From an uncultured Arthrobacter sp. (GTDB lineage: Bacteria; Actinomycetota; Actinomycetes; Actinomycetales; Micrococcaceae): a stretch of 6,192 bases of DNA. Each line of letters opens with the position of its first letter. Position 1 is the stretch's first letter. Made by a program: the position numbers and the translations under genes. Below are positions 1 through 6,155 of the stretch, in pieces. The DNA is taken from assembly GCA_937873245.1 (NCBI GenBank), contig CALMVY010000160.1:1-6192 (forward strand). The letters are read 5' to 3'. The notes beneath the pieces were generated by a model that ran no database searches, had not been told where the DNA came from, and worked only from the letters and a program-made list of their open reading frames with translations.

Positions 1-36
1 ACCCTATAACTGCCGCAGGATGCCCCAGCTCTCCGG

Positions 37-60
37 CAGCCGGCCCTCGCCTGCCGGCTG
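37..60. terminator. GC-rich hairpin, possible terminator of an off-window gene
   Basis: Perfect 8-bp inverted repeat: CAGCCGGC at 37-44 and GCCGGCTG at 53-60, with an 8-nt loop. An overlapping alternative pairing uses CCGGCAG (33-39) with CTGCCGG (51-57). No T-run follows on either strand, so this is not a classic intrinsic terminator, although many actinobacterial terminators lack the T-run. It could end transcription of a gene to the left of the window or be a structured leader of the acetyltransferase mRNA. The structure is seen directly; the function is a guess. Confidence 0.3.
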
Positions 61-112
61 TGTACAGAGTCTGACCGGGATGCCCCTTCCCGCCAAGTCG
101 TTGTCCTTGGCT

Positions 113-120
113 AGGGAGGA
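113..120 (+). promoter_or_regulatory. Strong Shine-Dalgarno AGGGAGGA before the acetyltransferase
   Basis: AGGGAGGA is a near-ideal anti-16S match. Its distances to candidate starts are 10 nt to ATG 131 (which meets TGA after one more codon), 12 nt to GTG 133, 15 nt to GTG 136 and 18 nt to ATG 139. A second, weaker AGGA at 128-131 lies 7 nt from ATG 139. The spacing leaves the true start undecided. No convincing -35/-10 pair could be assigned in positions 1-112. Confidence 0.5.
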
Positions 121-138
121 TTCTGGCAGGATGTGGTG

Positions 139-633
139 ATGTCATTCACGCTGCGCGAGCCCGCTCTCCCGGACGCACCACACATCGCTGAACTGCACGT
201 GGCCACCTGGCGGGAGGCGTACTCCCATCTGCTCCCTGAAGATTTCTTTTCCGAAGAGCACGTCCGAAGCCGTCACCAGATGTGGAATCACATCCTCGGG
301 AACGTCCTTGAGAAATGGAGCATCAGAATCGCTGAGAGCGGCGGGCGGATCATCGGCTTCGCGTTCTTCGGCCCCAGCTTCGGACCGGAAGGCCAGGAAC
401 TCCCGCGCGATTATCAGTTGTTCAGCATTTACGTCGCGGCAGCGCACTATGGCACCGGGGTGGGACAGGCGCTGCTTGATGCCACGGCGGGTGATGGTCC
501 CGCGATGCTGTGGGTCGCGAAGGACAATCCCCGGGCGGCGGCGTTCTATCGTCGCAACGGGTTCGAATTCGATGGTGCGGAGCAGACGGACCCGGGGGCT
601 CCGAAGATTGTCGACGCCCGCATGGTGAGGTAG
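139..633 (+). CDS. GNAT-family N-acetyltransferase
   Basis: Predicted cytoplasmic acetyltransferase of the GCN5-related family, transferring an acetyl group from acetyl-CoA to an amine; the substrate cannot be inferred. From ATG 139 it has 164 residues, a normal single-domain GNAT length. Visible parts: an N-terminal strand-helix typical of the fold (LREPALPDAPHIAELH, about 5-20), a central strand around GRIIGFAFFG (69-78), the acetyl-CoA pyrophosphate loop YGTGVGQALL (104-113), and motif B with NPRAAAFYRRNGF (130-141), including the conserved N, FY and GF. The first position of the Q/R-x-x-G-x-G/A loop is Tyr rather than Gln/Arg. GTG 133 and GTG 136 are in-frame alternative starts adding two or one residues; ATG 139 was chosen as the only in-frame ATG at the expected N-terminus. 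It is transcribed opposite to, and converges with, the xerD operon, so it is probably not part of that unit. Codon use looks somewhat less GC-biased than its neighbours, which may hint at acquisition. Family call is firm; function is open. Confidence 0.9.
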   Translation: MSFTLREPALPDAPHIAELHVATWREAYSHLLPEDFFSEEHVRSRHQMWNHILGNVLEKWSIRIAESGGRIIGFAFFGPSFGPEGQELPRDYQLFSIYVAAAHYGTGVGQALLDATAGDGPAMLWVAKDNPRAAAFYRRNGFEFDGAEQTDPGAPKIVDARMVR

Positions 634-644
634 GAAACCAGCTG

Positions 645-788
645 TCAGCCGGAGTACATTCGGGCCAGTGCCTCCCGGGCGGGTCCCTTCACCGCCAAAG
701 GGTGCACCGCGTCGTCAGCGGACAGCTCTGCAGTGGAAGCGGCCCACAGGGCTCCCCAAAAAGCATCGTCTCCAACGGCGGGAAGCAC
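645..788 (-). pseudogene. Unrecognised protein-like frame, possible 3' remnant of a lost gene
   Basis: Within the 199-bp gap between the convergent acetyltransferase and xerD, one minus-strand frame reads as plausible protein and ends in TGA at 645-647. From GTG 786-788 it gives 47 residues, beginning (M)LPAVGDDAFWGALWAAS and ending PAREALARMYSG. By hand count about 77% of first codon positions and about two thirds of third positions are G/C, which fits coding DNA. The frame stays open upstream into the xerD 3' end, there is no ATG at its start, and no good ribosome-binding site precedes the GTG. It therefore resembles the C-terminal end of a longer protein whose 5' part was lost next to the xerD stop, but a genuine small gene cannot be excluded. 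I do not recognise the family. The rest of 634-832 holds only weak short inverted repeats. Confidence 0.3.
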
Positions 789-832
789 CGTCAGACGCCG
801 ACTCAGGCCCTCGTAGCAGGCGGGACGGGGCC

Positions 833-1873
833 TCAGCCCAGCGCCCTCGGATGCGCGGCGGCGTAGATCTCCCGCAGGGTGTCCGCAGTGACCAGGGTGT
901 AGACCTGCGTGGTGGTCACGGAGGCGTGGCCCAGCAGCTCCTGCACCACACGGACATCCGCCCCGCCCTCGAGCAGGTGAGTGGCGAAGGAGTGCCGCAG
1001 GGTGTGCGGCGAGACGTCCTTGGTGATGTTGGCCTTCTCGGCCGCCGTCTTGAGGATGGTCCAGGCGCTCTGCCGGCTGATCCGACCGCCGCGCGCGTTC
1101 AGGAACAGCGCCGGAGTGCCCTTGCCCTTGGCAGCCAGCAGCGGACGGCCGCGGACAAGGTAGGCGTCGAGGGCACGGGCGCCAAACGAACCGAGCGGGA
1201 CCAGCCGTTCTTTGGACCCTTTGCCGAAGAGCCGGACTATCGCCGGACCAGGTTCCTCGGCTTCGCCGGGCGAATGCAGGGAAATGTCGTCGACGTCGAG
1301 TCCTACCGCCTCGCTGATCCGGGCGCCGGTGGAATAGAGGAACTCCAGCAGCGCACGGTCGCGCAGACCGGTGGCAGTGTCGGCTCCCGCCGCTTCCAGG
1401 ATCCTGGTGACCTCTTCGACACTGATGGCCTTGGGCAGGCGTTTGCCGGGCATGGGCGGGTGGACGTCGCTCGCTGGGTCCGTGGGAGTGACACCTTCGA
1501 GTGCCCAGAACTTGTGGAGTCCGCGCACGGCCACCACCGTCCGGGCCGCCGACCGGATGCCCAGGGCCGATCCGCCGTCGGACCCGTCGGAGAGCGCCTG
1601 GACGAATCCGGTGACGTCATGCCGGGTGACCTCGGAGGGGCTCTGGCGGCCGGCGTGGGCGAGGTACCGGGCGTAGCGGGCCAGATCCCGGCGGTACGCG
1701 GAGAGGGTGTTGGCCGCGAGTCCCCGCTCGACGCCCATGTGCTGGAGGTAGTCCGTCATGGCGCGGTCTACCGCTGTCTGCGGCCGGGCCGGCGGCCGCC
1801 CCGGTTGGGCCGCCTCCACCGGCGCGGGAGCGGCCGGGAGCTGCCCGGGTTCGGCAGTCAGCGGTTCCACCAT
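833..1873 (-). CDS. xerD: Site-specific tyrosine recombinase XerD
   Basis: Tyrosine recombinase that, with XerC and FtsK, resolves chromosome dimers at dif near the terminus. From ATG 1873 it has 346 residues. After a Pro/Ala-rich stretch (about 1-33) comes the SAM-like core-binding domain (about 35-125, including LAANTLSAYRRDLARYARYL), then the catalytic domain. All six catalytic residues are visible: R185 (TGARISEA), K218 (FGKGSKER), H290 and R293 (SPHTLRHSF), H316 (LLGHASVTTT) and Y325 (QVYT). Spacing from H290 to Y325 equals that in E. coli XerD (H244-R247-H270-Y279). The C-terminal end HPRA is XerD-like, which together with the NUDIX neighbour favours XerD over XerC. Start: ATG 1873 shares one base with the NUDIX TGA (TGATG), suggesting translational coupling. 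GTG 1900 would add nine residues and overlap NUDIX by 28 bp; ATG 1759 would give a 308-residue protein closer to the usual length of about 300. None has a clear Shine-Dalgarno. It is the last gene of the minus-strand cluster. Confidence 0.93.
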   Translation of the reverse strand: MVEPLTAEPGQLPAAPAPVEAAQPGRPPARPQTAVDRAMTDYLQHMGVERGLAANTLSAYRRDLARYARYLAHAGRQSPSEVTRHDVTGFVQALSDGSDGGSALGIRSAARTVVAVRGLHKFWALEGVTPTDPASDVHPPMPGKRLPKAISVEEVTRILEAAGADTATGLRDRALLEFLYSTGARISEAVGLDVDDISLHSPGEAEEPGPAIVRLFGKGSKERLVPLGSFGARALDAYLVRGRPLLAAKGKGTPALFLNARGGRISRQSAWTILKTAAEKANITKDVSPHTLRHSFATHLLEGGADVRVVQELLGHASVTTTQVYTLVTADTLREIYAAAHPRALG

Positions 1874-2535
1874 CAGCGCTGGCTGGGATGCGCGGGCCAC
1901 GGCGTGTCGCCCGGGCGGAGGCCGTTGAAGTTGTTGTCTCGGGCGGCAGCGGCGGCGAGGATTCCGACGACGGCGGACGGGTTGTGCAGGCGGCCCTCCA
2001 GCACGGCCGCCACGGCATCATCGAGCGGGATCCAGTGCAGCTCGATTTCGGCTTCCTCGTCGGTGCGGACGTGGAGTTCGTGGCCGGGCACATCGCTGAG
2101 GTCCCGTGCGAGGTAGATGCGGATGGCTTCGCTGGAGGACCCGGGGGAATTGAAGAAGTCGGCGAGCACGTTCCACTGGCCGGCGATGAGGTCGGCCTCC
2201 TCGGCGAGCTCGCGTGCCGCGCCGGCCACGAAGTCCTCGCCTTCGACGTCGAGGAGCCCGGCCGGGATCTCCCAGAGGTCCATGCCGACGGGGTGCCTGT
2301 ACTGCTTGATCAGCAGCACTTCGCCGTCGTCATTCATCGGCAGGACCGCGACGGCGCCGGGGTGGTCGATGTAGTCGCGGACCAGCGGATCGCCGTCGTC
2401 GTTGAGCTGGAACCTGTCACTGACAACATCCCAGATCCGGCCTTCGTAGACCGTCCGGGAAGACAAAAGACGGCGCGGGCTCGGTTCATCCGAAACCTGC
2501 CGTGCAGCATGGGGGGTCTCAGGGTTACCGGGCAT
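1873..2535 (-). CDS. NUDIX hydrolase, ADP-ribose pyrophosphatase type
   Basis: Probable Mg-dependent cytoplasmic hydrolase splitting ADP-ribose into AMP and ribose 5-phosphate, limiting free ADP-ribose from NAD turnover. The protein has 220 residues, normal for the subfamily. An N-terminal beta domain (about 22-60, SSRTVYEGRIWDVVSD) is followed by AVAVLPMNDDGEVLLIKQYR (61-80), the ADPRase-type lead-in WEIPAG (88-93) and the Nudix box (93-116) with G93, E100, R108-E109 and metal ligands E112-E113. A proline in FFNSPGSSSE (P131) lies about 15 residues past the box, the position used to recognise ADP-ribose-specific members. The box Gly before the final hydrophobic residue is Asp115, and the G-to-E gap is six residues rather than five. 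Orthologous by context to M. tuberculosis Rv1700, an ADPRase between pyrG and xerD. ATG 2535 has AAAGGA seven bases upstream and starts 27 bp after pyrG; the stop overlaps the xerD ATG. Specificity for ADP-ribose over other nucleotide sugars is inferred. Confidence 0.9.
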   Translation of the reverse strand: MPGNPETPHAARQVSDEPSPRRLLSSRTVYEGRIWDVVSDRFQLNDDGDPLVRDYIDHPGAVAVLPMNDDGEVLLIKQYRHPVGMDLWEIPAGLLDVEGEDFVAGAARELAEEADLIAGQWNVLADFFNSPGSSSEAIRIYLARDLSDVPGHELHVRTDEEAEIELHWIPLDDAVAAVLEGRLHNPSAVVGILAAAAARDNNFNGLRPGDTPWPAHPSQR

Positions 2536-2542
2536 CGCGCCG

Positions 2543-2548
2543 TCCTTT
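2543..2548 (-). promoter_or_regulatory. Ribosome-binding site of the NUDIX gene
   Basis: AAAGGA on the minus strand with a 7-nt spacer to ATG 2535. It sits inside the 27-bp pyrG-NUDIX gap, leaving little room for a separate promoter and supporting co-transcription with pyrG. Confidence 0.6.
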
Positions 2549-2562
2549 GATTCAGTTGGGTG

Positions 2563-4323
2563 TTACTTCGACACTGCCGCGGAAGGCTTGGCAGCGGGCG
2601 CCTTGGCAGCAGCCGGCTGACCTGTGCCCTTCTGGTGCTCCAGTGCGGCCTTCACCAGGCCGGAGAACAGCGCGTGCGGCCGGGTCGGGCGTGAGCTGAG
2701 CTCCGGGTGTGCCTGCGTGGCCACGTAGTACGGGTGGACTTCGCGGGGAAGTTCGACGTACTCCACGAGCTTGCCGTCGGGCGACGTTCCGGAGAACACC
2801 AGGCCCTGGGCGGCGATCTGCTCGCGGTACTTGTTGTTGACCTCGTAGCGGTGGCGGTGCCGTTCGCTGACCTTGGTGGTGCCGTAGGTCTCGGCGACCA
2901 CGGACCCTTCGTCCAGCTTGGCCTCGTACAGGCCCAGGCGCATGGTGCCGCCCAGGTCGCCCTTGCCGTCCACGAAGTCCAACTGCTCTTCCATCGTGGC
3001 GATGACCGGGTACTTGGAGTCCGGCTCGAATTCGGACGAGGAGGCGCCCTCGAGGCCCACCACGTTACGGGCGTACTCGATCACCATGCACTGCAGGCCC
3101 AGGCAGAGACCCAGCACGGGCAGCTTGCTTTCGCGGGCGTACTTCAGCGCGCCGAGCTTGCCTTCGAGTCCGCGGATGCCGAAGCCGCCGGGAACACAGA
3201 TCGCGTCGACCCCGTCCAGGGACTTGACGGCGCCTTCGTGGGTGTCGCATTCGTCCGAGGGGACCCAGCGGATCTTGACCTTGGTGTCATTGGCGAAGCC
3301 GCCGGCACGCAGCGCCTCGGTCACGGACAGGTAGGCGTCCGGCAGGTCGATGTACTTGCCGACCAGGGCGATCTCAACCTCGTGCTTGGGGTTGTGGACC
3401 GCGTCCAGGAGCCTGTCCCAGCTGGTCCAGTCGACGTCCTTGAAGGGAAGGTCAAGGGCGCGGACGATGTAGGAGTCCAGGCCCTGGGAGTGCAGGGTCT
3501 TCGGGATGTCGTAGATGCTCGGGGCATCCGGGCAGCCGATGACGGCGTCGATGTCGACGTCGCACATGCGGCCGATCTTGTCGCGCATGGCCTGCGGGAC
3601 TTCGCGGTCCGAACGGATCACGATGGCCTCGGGCTGGATGCCGATGGAGCGCAGCGCAGCAACGGAGTGCTGCGTCGGCTTGGTTTTCAGTTCCTGCGAC
3701 GGGCCGATGTACGGCACGAGGGAGACGTGGAGGAAGAACACGTTTCCGCGGCCGATGTCCTGGCGGACCTGGCGGGCGGATTCGAGGAACGGCTGCGACT
3801 CGATGTCGCCGACGGTGCCGCCGATTTCGGTGATGATCACGTCGGGGGCGTGCTTGCCCTCGGCGGGAAGCCGCATGCGCCGCTTGATCTCATCGGTGAT
3901 GTGCGGGATCACCTGGACGGTGTCGCCGAGGTATTCGCCGCGGCGTTCCTTGGCGATAACGGTGGAGTAGACCTGACCGGTCGTGACGTTGGCTGAGCCT
4001 TCGAGGTTTTCATCGAGGAAGCGCTCGTAGTGGCCGATGTCGAGGTCCGTTTCGGCGCCGTCGTCGGTGACGAAGACTTCGCCGTGCTGGAAGGGGTTCA
4101 TCGTGCCCGGATCCACATTCAGATACGGATCGAGCTTTTGCATTGTTACAGACAAGCCGCGTGCCCGCAGGAGGTGACCGAGGCTCGAAGCCGTCAGTCC
4201 CTTACCGAGCGAGGACGCCACACCACCGGTGACGAAGATGTGTTTGGTCGTCTTGGACGAGTCCGGAAACCGGGAATTTACACGGGAATTTGATCGCTGC
4301 ACCACGGGGTTCGAGCCTATCAT
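2563..4323 (-). CDS. pyrG: CTP synthase (glutamine-hydrolysing)
   Basis: CTP synthase makes CTP from UTP, ATP and glutamine, the last step of de novo pyrimidine nucleotide synthesis. The product has 586 residues. The synthetase (amidoligase) domain spans about 25-290, starting KTTKHIFVTGGVASSLGKG with the P-loop (33-42), followed by KLDPYLNVDPGTMNPFQHGE (63-82) and EIGGTVGDIES (166-176). The class I glutaminase domain spans about 315-565: oxyanion-loop PGGFGIRG (378-385), nucleophile C407 in LGLCLGLQ, and H539/E541 in HPELSSRP, completing the triad. Both halves are intact, so the enzyme should be active. It carries about 25 extra residues before KTTKHIF and a low-complexity Ala/Pro/Lys tail (about 567-586). 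Start: ATG 4323 is chosen because GAAGGA lies seven bases upstream; an in-frame TTG at 4356 would add 11 residues but has no comparable site. It follows recN after 89 bp and precedes NUDIX by 27 bp. No GGGC-type reiterative-transcription leader, known for pyrG in Firmicutes, is visible near the start. Confidence 0.98.
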   Translation of the reverse strand: MIGSNPVVQRSNSRVNSRFPDSSKTTKHIFVTGGVASSLGKGLTASSLGHLLRARGLSVTMQKLDPYLNVDPGTMNPFQHGEVFVTDDGAETDLDIGHYERFLDENLEGSANVTTGQVYSTVIAKERRGEYLGDTVQVIPHITDEIKRRMRLPAEGKHAPDVIITEIGGTVGDIESQPFLESARQVRQDIGRGNVFFLHVSLVPYIGPSQELKTKPTQHSVAALRSIGIQPEAIVIRSDREVPQAMRDKIGRMCDVDIDAVIGCPDAPSIYDIPKTLHSQGLDSYIVRALDLPFKDVDWTSWDRLLDAVHNPKHEVEIALVGKYIDLPDAYLSVTEALRAGGFANDTKVKIRWVPSDECDTHEGAVKSLDGVDAICVPGGFGIRGLEGKLGALKYARESKLPVLGLCLGLQCMVIEYARNVVGLEGASSSEFEPDSKYPVIATMEEQLDFVDGKGDLGGTMRLGLYEAKLDEGSVVAETYGTTKVSERHRHRYEVNNKYREQIAAQGLVFSGTSPDGKLVEYVELPREVHPYYVATQAHPELSSRPTRPHALFSGLVKAALEHQKGTGQPAAAKAPAAKPSAAVSK

Positions 4324-4330
4324 CAATTCG

Positions 4331-4336
4331 TCCTTC
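4331..4336 (-). promoter_or_regulatory. Ribosome-binding site deciding the pyrG start
   Basis: GAAGGA on the minus strand, seven bases before ATG 4323. It lies inside the longer reading frame that opens at TTG 4356, so it argues for the 586-residue protein rather than the 597-residue version. Confidence 0.75.
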
Positions 4337-4374
4337 AAGGGGTCTGTTCGCGGCAATCCGCTGTGATTGTCATC

Positions 4375-4395
4375 CCGGCAGCGGCCCGCCGCCGG
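4375..4395 (-). terminator. Strong hairpin in the recN-pyrG gap
   Basis: On the minus strand CCGGCGGCG (4395-4387) pairs with CGCTGCCGG (4383-4375) around a 3-nt loop, nine pairs including one G-U. It starts 17 nt after the recN stop and lies about 50 nt before the pyrG start. There is no T-run after it. It may attenuate read-through from recN, stabilise an mRNA end, or be fortuitous in GC-rich DNA. The 89-bp gap otherwise shows only the pyrG ribosome-binding site; a weak -10-like GACAAT follows the hairpin but has no matching -35. Confidence 0.3.
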
Positions 4396-4412
4396 TGGTG
4401 ATCCCGGGGTGA

Positions 4413-6152
4413 TCAGGCCTGCTGCGGCAGGAGCCTGGCGTCGTCGAGCAGCTCCTGGGCGTGGGCCTGGGCGGACTCGGAGTCCTCCTGGCCGGCGAGC
4501 ATGCGGGCCAGCTCCCGTACGCGCTCTCCTTCGTCGAGGAGCTGGACGTCGCTGGAGGTGAAGCCCGTGGCCGTGGCCCCGTCAGCGCCGCGCACCGAGG
4601 TCTTCGTGACCCGGATGTGCTGGTCGGCGAAGGCCGCAACCTGCGGCAGGTGGGTCACCACCAGCACCTGGACGTGCCGGGCGAGCATTGCCAGCCGGCG
4701 GCCGATCTCGACGGCGGCGCGGCCGCCCACGCCGGCGTCGACCTCGTCGAAGACGAAGGTGGGGACCGGGTCGACGGCGGCGAGCACCACCTCGATGGCG
4801 AGCATCACGCGGGACAGTTCACCGCCGGAGGCGCCCTTGCCCAGCGGGCGGGCGGGGGCCCCGGAGTGCGGCTGGAGCAGGAAGGCAATTTCGTCCGCGC
4901 CGTACGGGCCCGGCGGGCCGCCGGACTCGACGTTGATCACCAGGGTGGCATCCGCCATCGCCAGGGCCTTGAGTTCCGCACTGACGCGGGCGGAGAGGTC
5001 CTTGGCTGCCTTCTTCCGGAGCTTGCTGATGGCGGCGGCCTGCTTGATCAGCTCCGCTTCGGCGCGGGCCACTTCGGCGTCCAGCGCCTCGATCCGGGTG
5101 GAGTCGTCCTGCAGCTCCAGGAAGCGTTTCCGGGCCGCCTCGGCCCACTCCAGCACCTCGTCGATGCTCGGGGCGTATTTGCGCACCAGCTTCGCGAGGG
5201 CGGCGCGCCGGTCCTCGATTTCGGCAAGCCGCTCGGGGCCCTCGGTGTCGAGGGCGGCCTGGTAGCTGGCGAGTTCGGTGGCGATGTCGTTGAGCAGGAA
5301 GCCCACCTCGGCCAGCCGGGCGGCCGCGGAGCCGAGCTCCTCGTCATGTTCGGCGACGTGCTCCAGGGTGCGTTTGGCGGCGTCGACCAGTGCCGTGGCG
5401 TCGTTGCCGTCGCCGAAGTCCTCGGCGATGAGCGCCTGGTGTGCCGTAGTGGCCGCGATCCGAAGTTCTTCGACGTTGGCGAGCTTGACGGCCTCGGCCT
5501 TGAGCGTTTCGTCCTCCCCCGGCTGCGGATCGACGGCGTCGATTTCGGCCAGGGCAACCTCCAGGGACTCGGCTTCTCGAAGGCGTTCCCGGGCGGCGCT
5601 GCGGAGCTCATCCAGCTCGGTCTGGCTGGACTTCCAGTGGGCGTGGAGCTCCCGGTAGCTGCCAAGCGTCGCGGCGAGGCTCTCCCCCGCGAATTTGTCG
5701 AGGGCTTCGCGCTGCGCCACCGGGCTCTTGAGCCGGATCTGTCCGGACTGTCCGTGGACCACCACGAGGGTTTCGCCGATCTCGCCCAGCACACCCACCG
5801 GTGCGGCGCGTCCGCCGAGGTAGGCGCGGCTGCGCCCGTCCGCACCCACGCTGCGGGCCAGCAGCAGTTCGGCACCGCCGTCGAACTCCTCGACTTCTGC
5901 CCCGGCTTCCCGGGCCCGTGCCACGGCGGGGTGCCCGGCGTCGAGCTTCACAGTGGCCTCAGCGGAGGCGCTCTTGGCGCCGCTGCGGACGGCGCCGGCA
6001 TCGGACCGGGCGCCGAGCAGCAGCCCGACGGCGGTCACCACCATGGTCTTGCCGGCCCCTGTCTCACCGGTCACCACGCTCAAGCCGGGGCCGAGGGGCA
6101 GCGTGGCGTCGGTAATGACGCCGAGGTCGCGGATTCTCAGTTCTTCAAGCAT
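4413..6152 (-). CDS. recN: DNA repair protein RecN
   Basis: RecN is an SMC-like ATPase acting at DNA double-strand breaks, holding broken DNA together and working with RecA in recombinational repair. The 579-residue protein matches family length. The N-terminal half of the ATPase head begins MLEELRIRDLGVI and carries Walker A GETGAGKT (29-36); the RecN-typical HGQSGQIRL is at 133-141. A long helical, Ala/Glu/Arg-rich coiled-coil region runs about 165-400. The C-terminal half of the head has the ABC signature ASGGELS (441-447), Walker B TFVFDEVDAGVGG (465-477) and the switch histidine H501 in VVTHLPQVAAFAD. All nucleotide-binding motifs are intact. ATG 6152 gives the canonical N-terminus; a weak GAAG lies six bases upstream, overlapping the end of the preceding gene. 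Placement after a probable nadK matches actinobacterial and wider bacterial gene order. Too little upstream DNA is present to look for a LexA box, and the probable operon promoter lies outside the window. Confidence 0.97.
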   Translation of the reverse strand: MLEELRIRDLGVITDATLPLGPGLSVVTGETGAGKTMVVTAVGLLLGARSDAGAVRSGAKSASAEATVKLDAGHPAVARAREAGAEVEEFDGGAELLLARSVGADGRSRAYLGGRAAPVGVLGEIGETLVVVHGQSGQIRLKSPVAQREALDKFAGESLAATLGSYRELHAHWKSSQTELDELRSAARERLREAESLEVALAEIDAVDPQPGEDETLKAEAVKLANVEELRIAATTAHQALIAEDFGDGNDATALVDAAKRTLEHVAEHDEELGSAAARLAEVGFLLNDIATELASYQAALDTEGPERLAEIEDRRAALAKLVRKYAPSIDEVLEWAEAARKRFLELQDDSTRIEALDAEVARAEAELIKQAAAISKLRKKAAKDLSARVSAELKALAMADATLVINVESGGPPGPYGADEIAFLLQPHSGAPARPLGKGASGGELSRVMLAIEVVLAAVDPVPTFVFDEVDAGVGGRAAVEIGRRLAMLARHVQVLVVTHLPQVAAFADQHIRVTKTSVRGADGATATGFTSSDVQLLDEGERVRELARMLAGQEDSESAQAHAQELLDDARLLPQQA

Positions 6153-6155
6153 GGA

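Noticed and set aside
2..139. Open plus-strand frame ending at TGA 137-139, possibly the end of an upstream gene overlapping the acetyltransferase
   Set aside because: Hand-counted first-position G/C is only about half, unlike coding DNA here, and the peptide looks non-protein-like. It also overlaps the hairpin.
685..702. CCCTT/AAGGG inverted repeat between the convergent genes as a terminator
   Set aside because: Five pairs with an 8-nt loop, no T-run, and it lies within the protein-like orphan frame.
805..833. AGGCCC/GGGCCT inverted repeat at the xerD stop as a terminator
   Set aside because: Only six pairs with a 17-nt loop, no T-run, and one arm overlapping the stop codon; too weak to call.
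668..2116. Plus-strand open frame of about 482 codons opposite xerD and the NUDIX gene
   Set aside because: It spans two real minus-strand genes with full catalytic motifs, and its Arg/Gly-rich sequence shows no domain; it is a GC-bias shadow.
1888..2550. Plus-strand frame of 220 codons almost coextensive with the NUDIX gene
   Set aside because: Exact antisense mirror of the NUDIX frame with low-complexity Val/Gly/Asp content and no motifs.
2707..3996. Long plus-strand open frame (about 429 codons) opposite pyrG
   Set aside because: It lies entirely antisense to an intact, motif-complete CTP synthase. Its Val/Asp/Gly/Leu-rich composition is the usual mirror of GC-rich coding DNA, and it has no recognisable domain.
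4501..5265. Plus-strand Ser/Ala/Arg-rich frame opposite recN
   Set aside because: Antisense to the conserved C-terminal ATPase region of RecN; composition is typical of a shadow frame.
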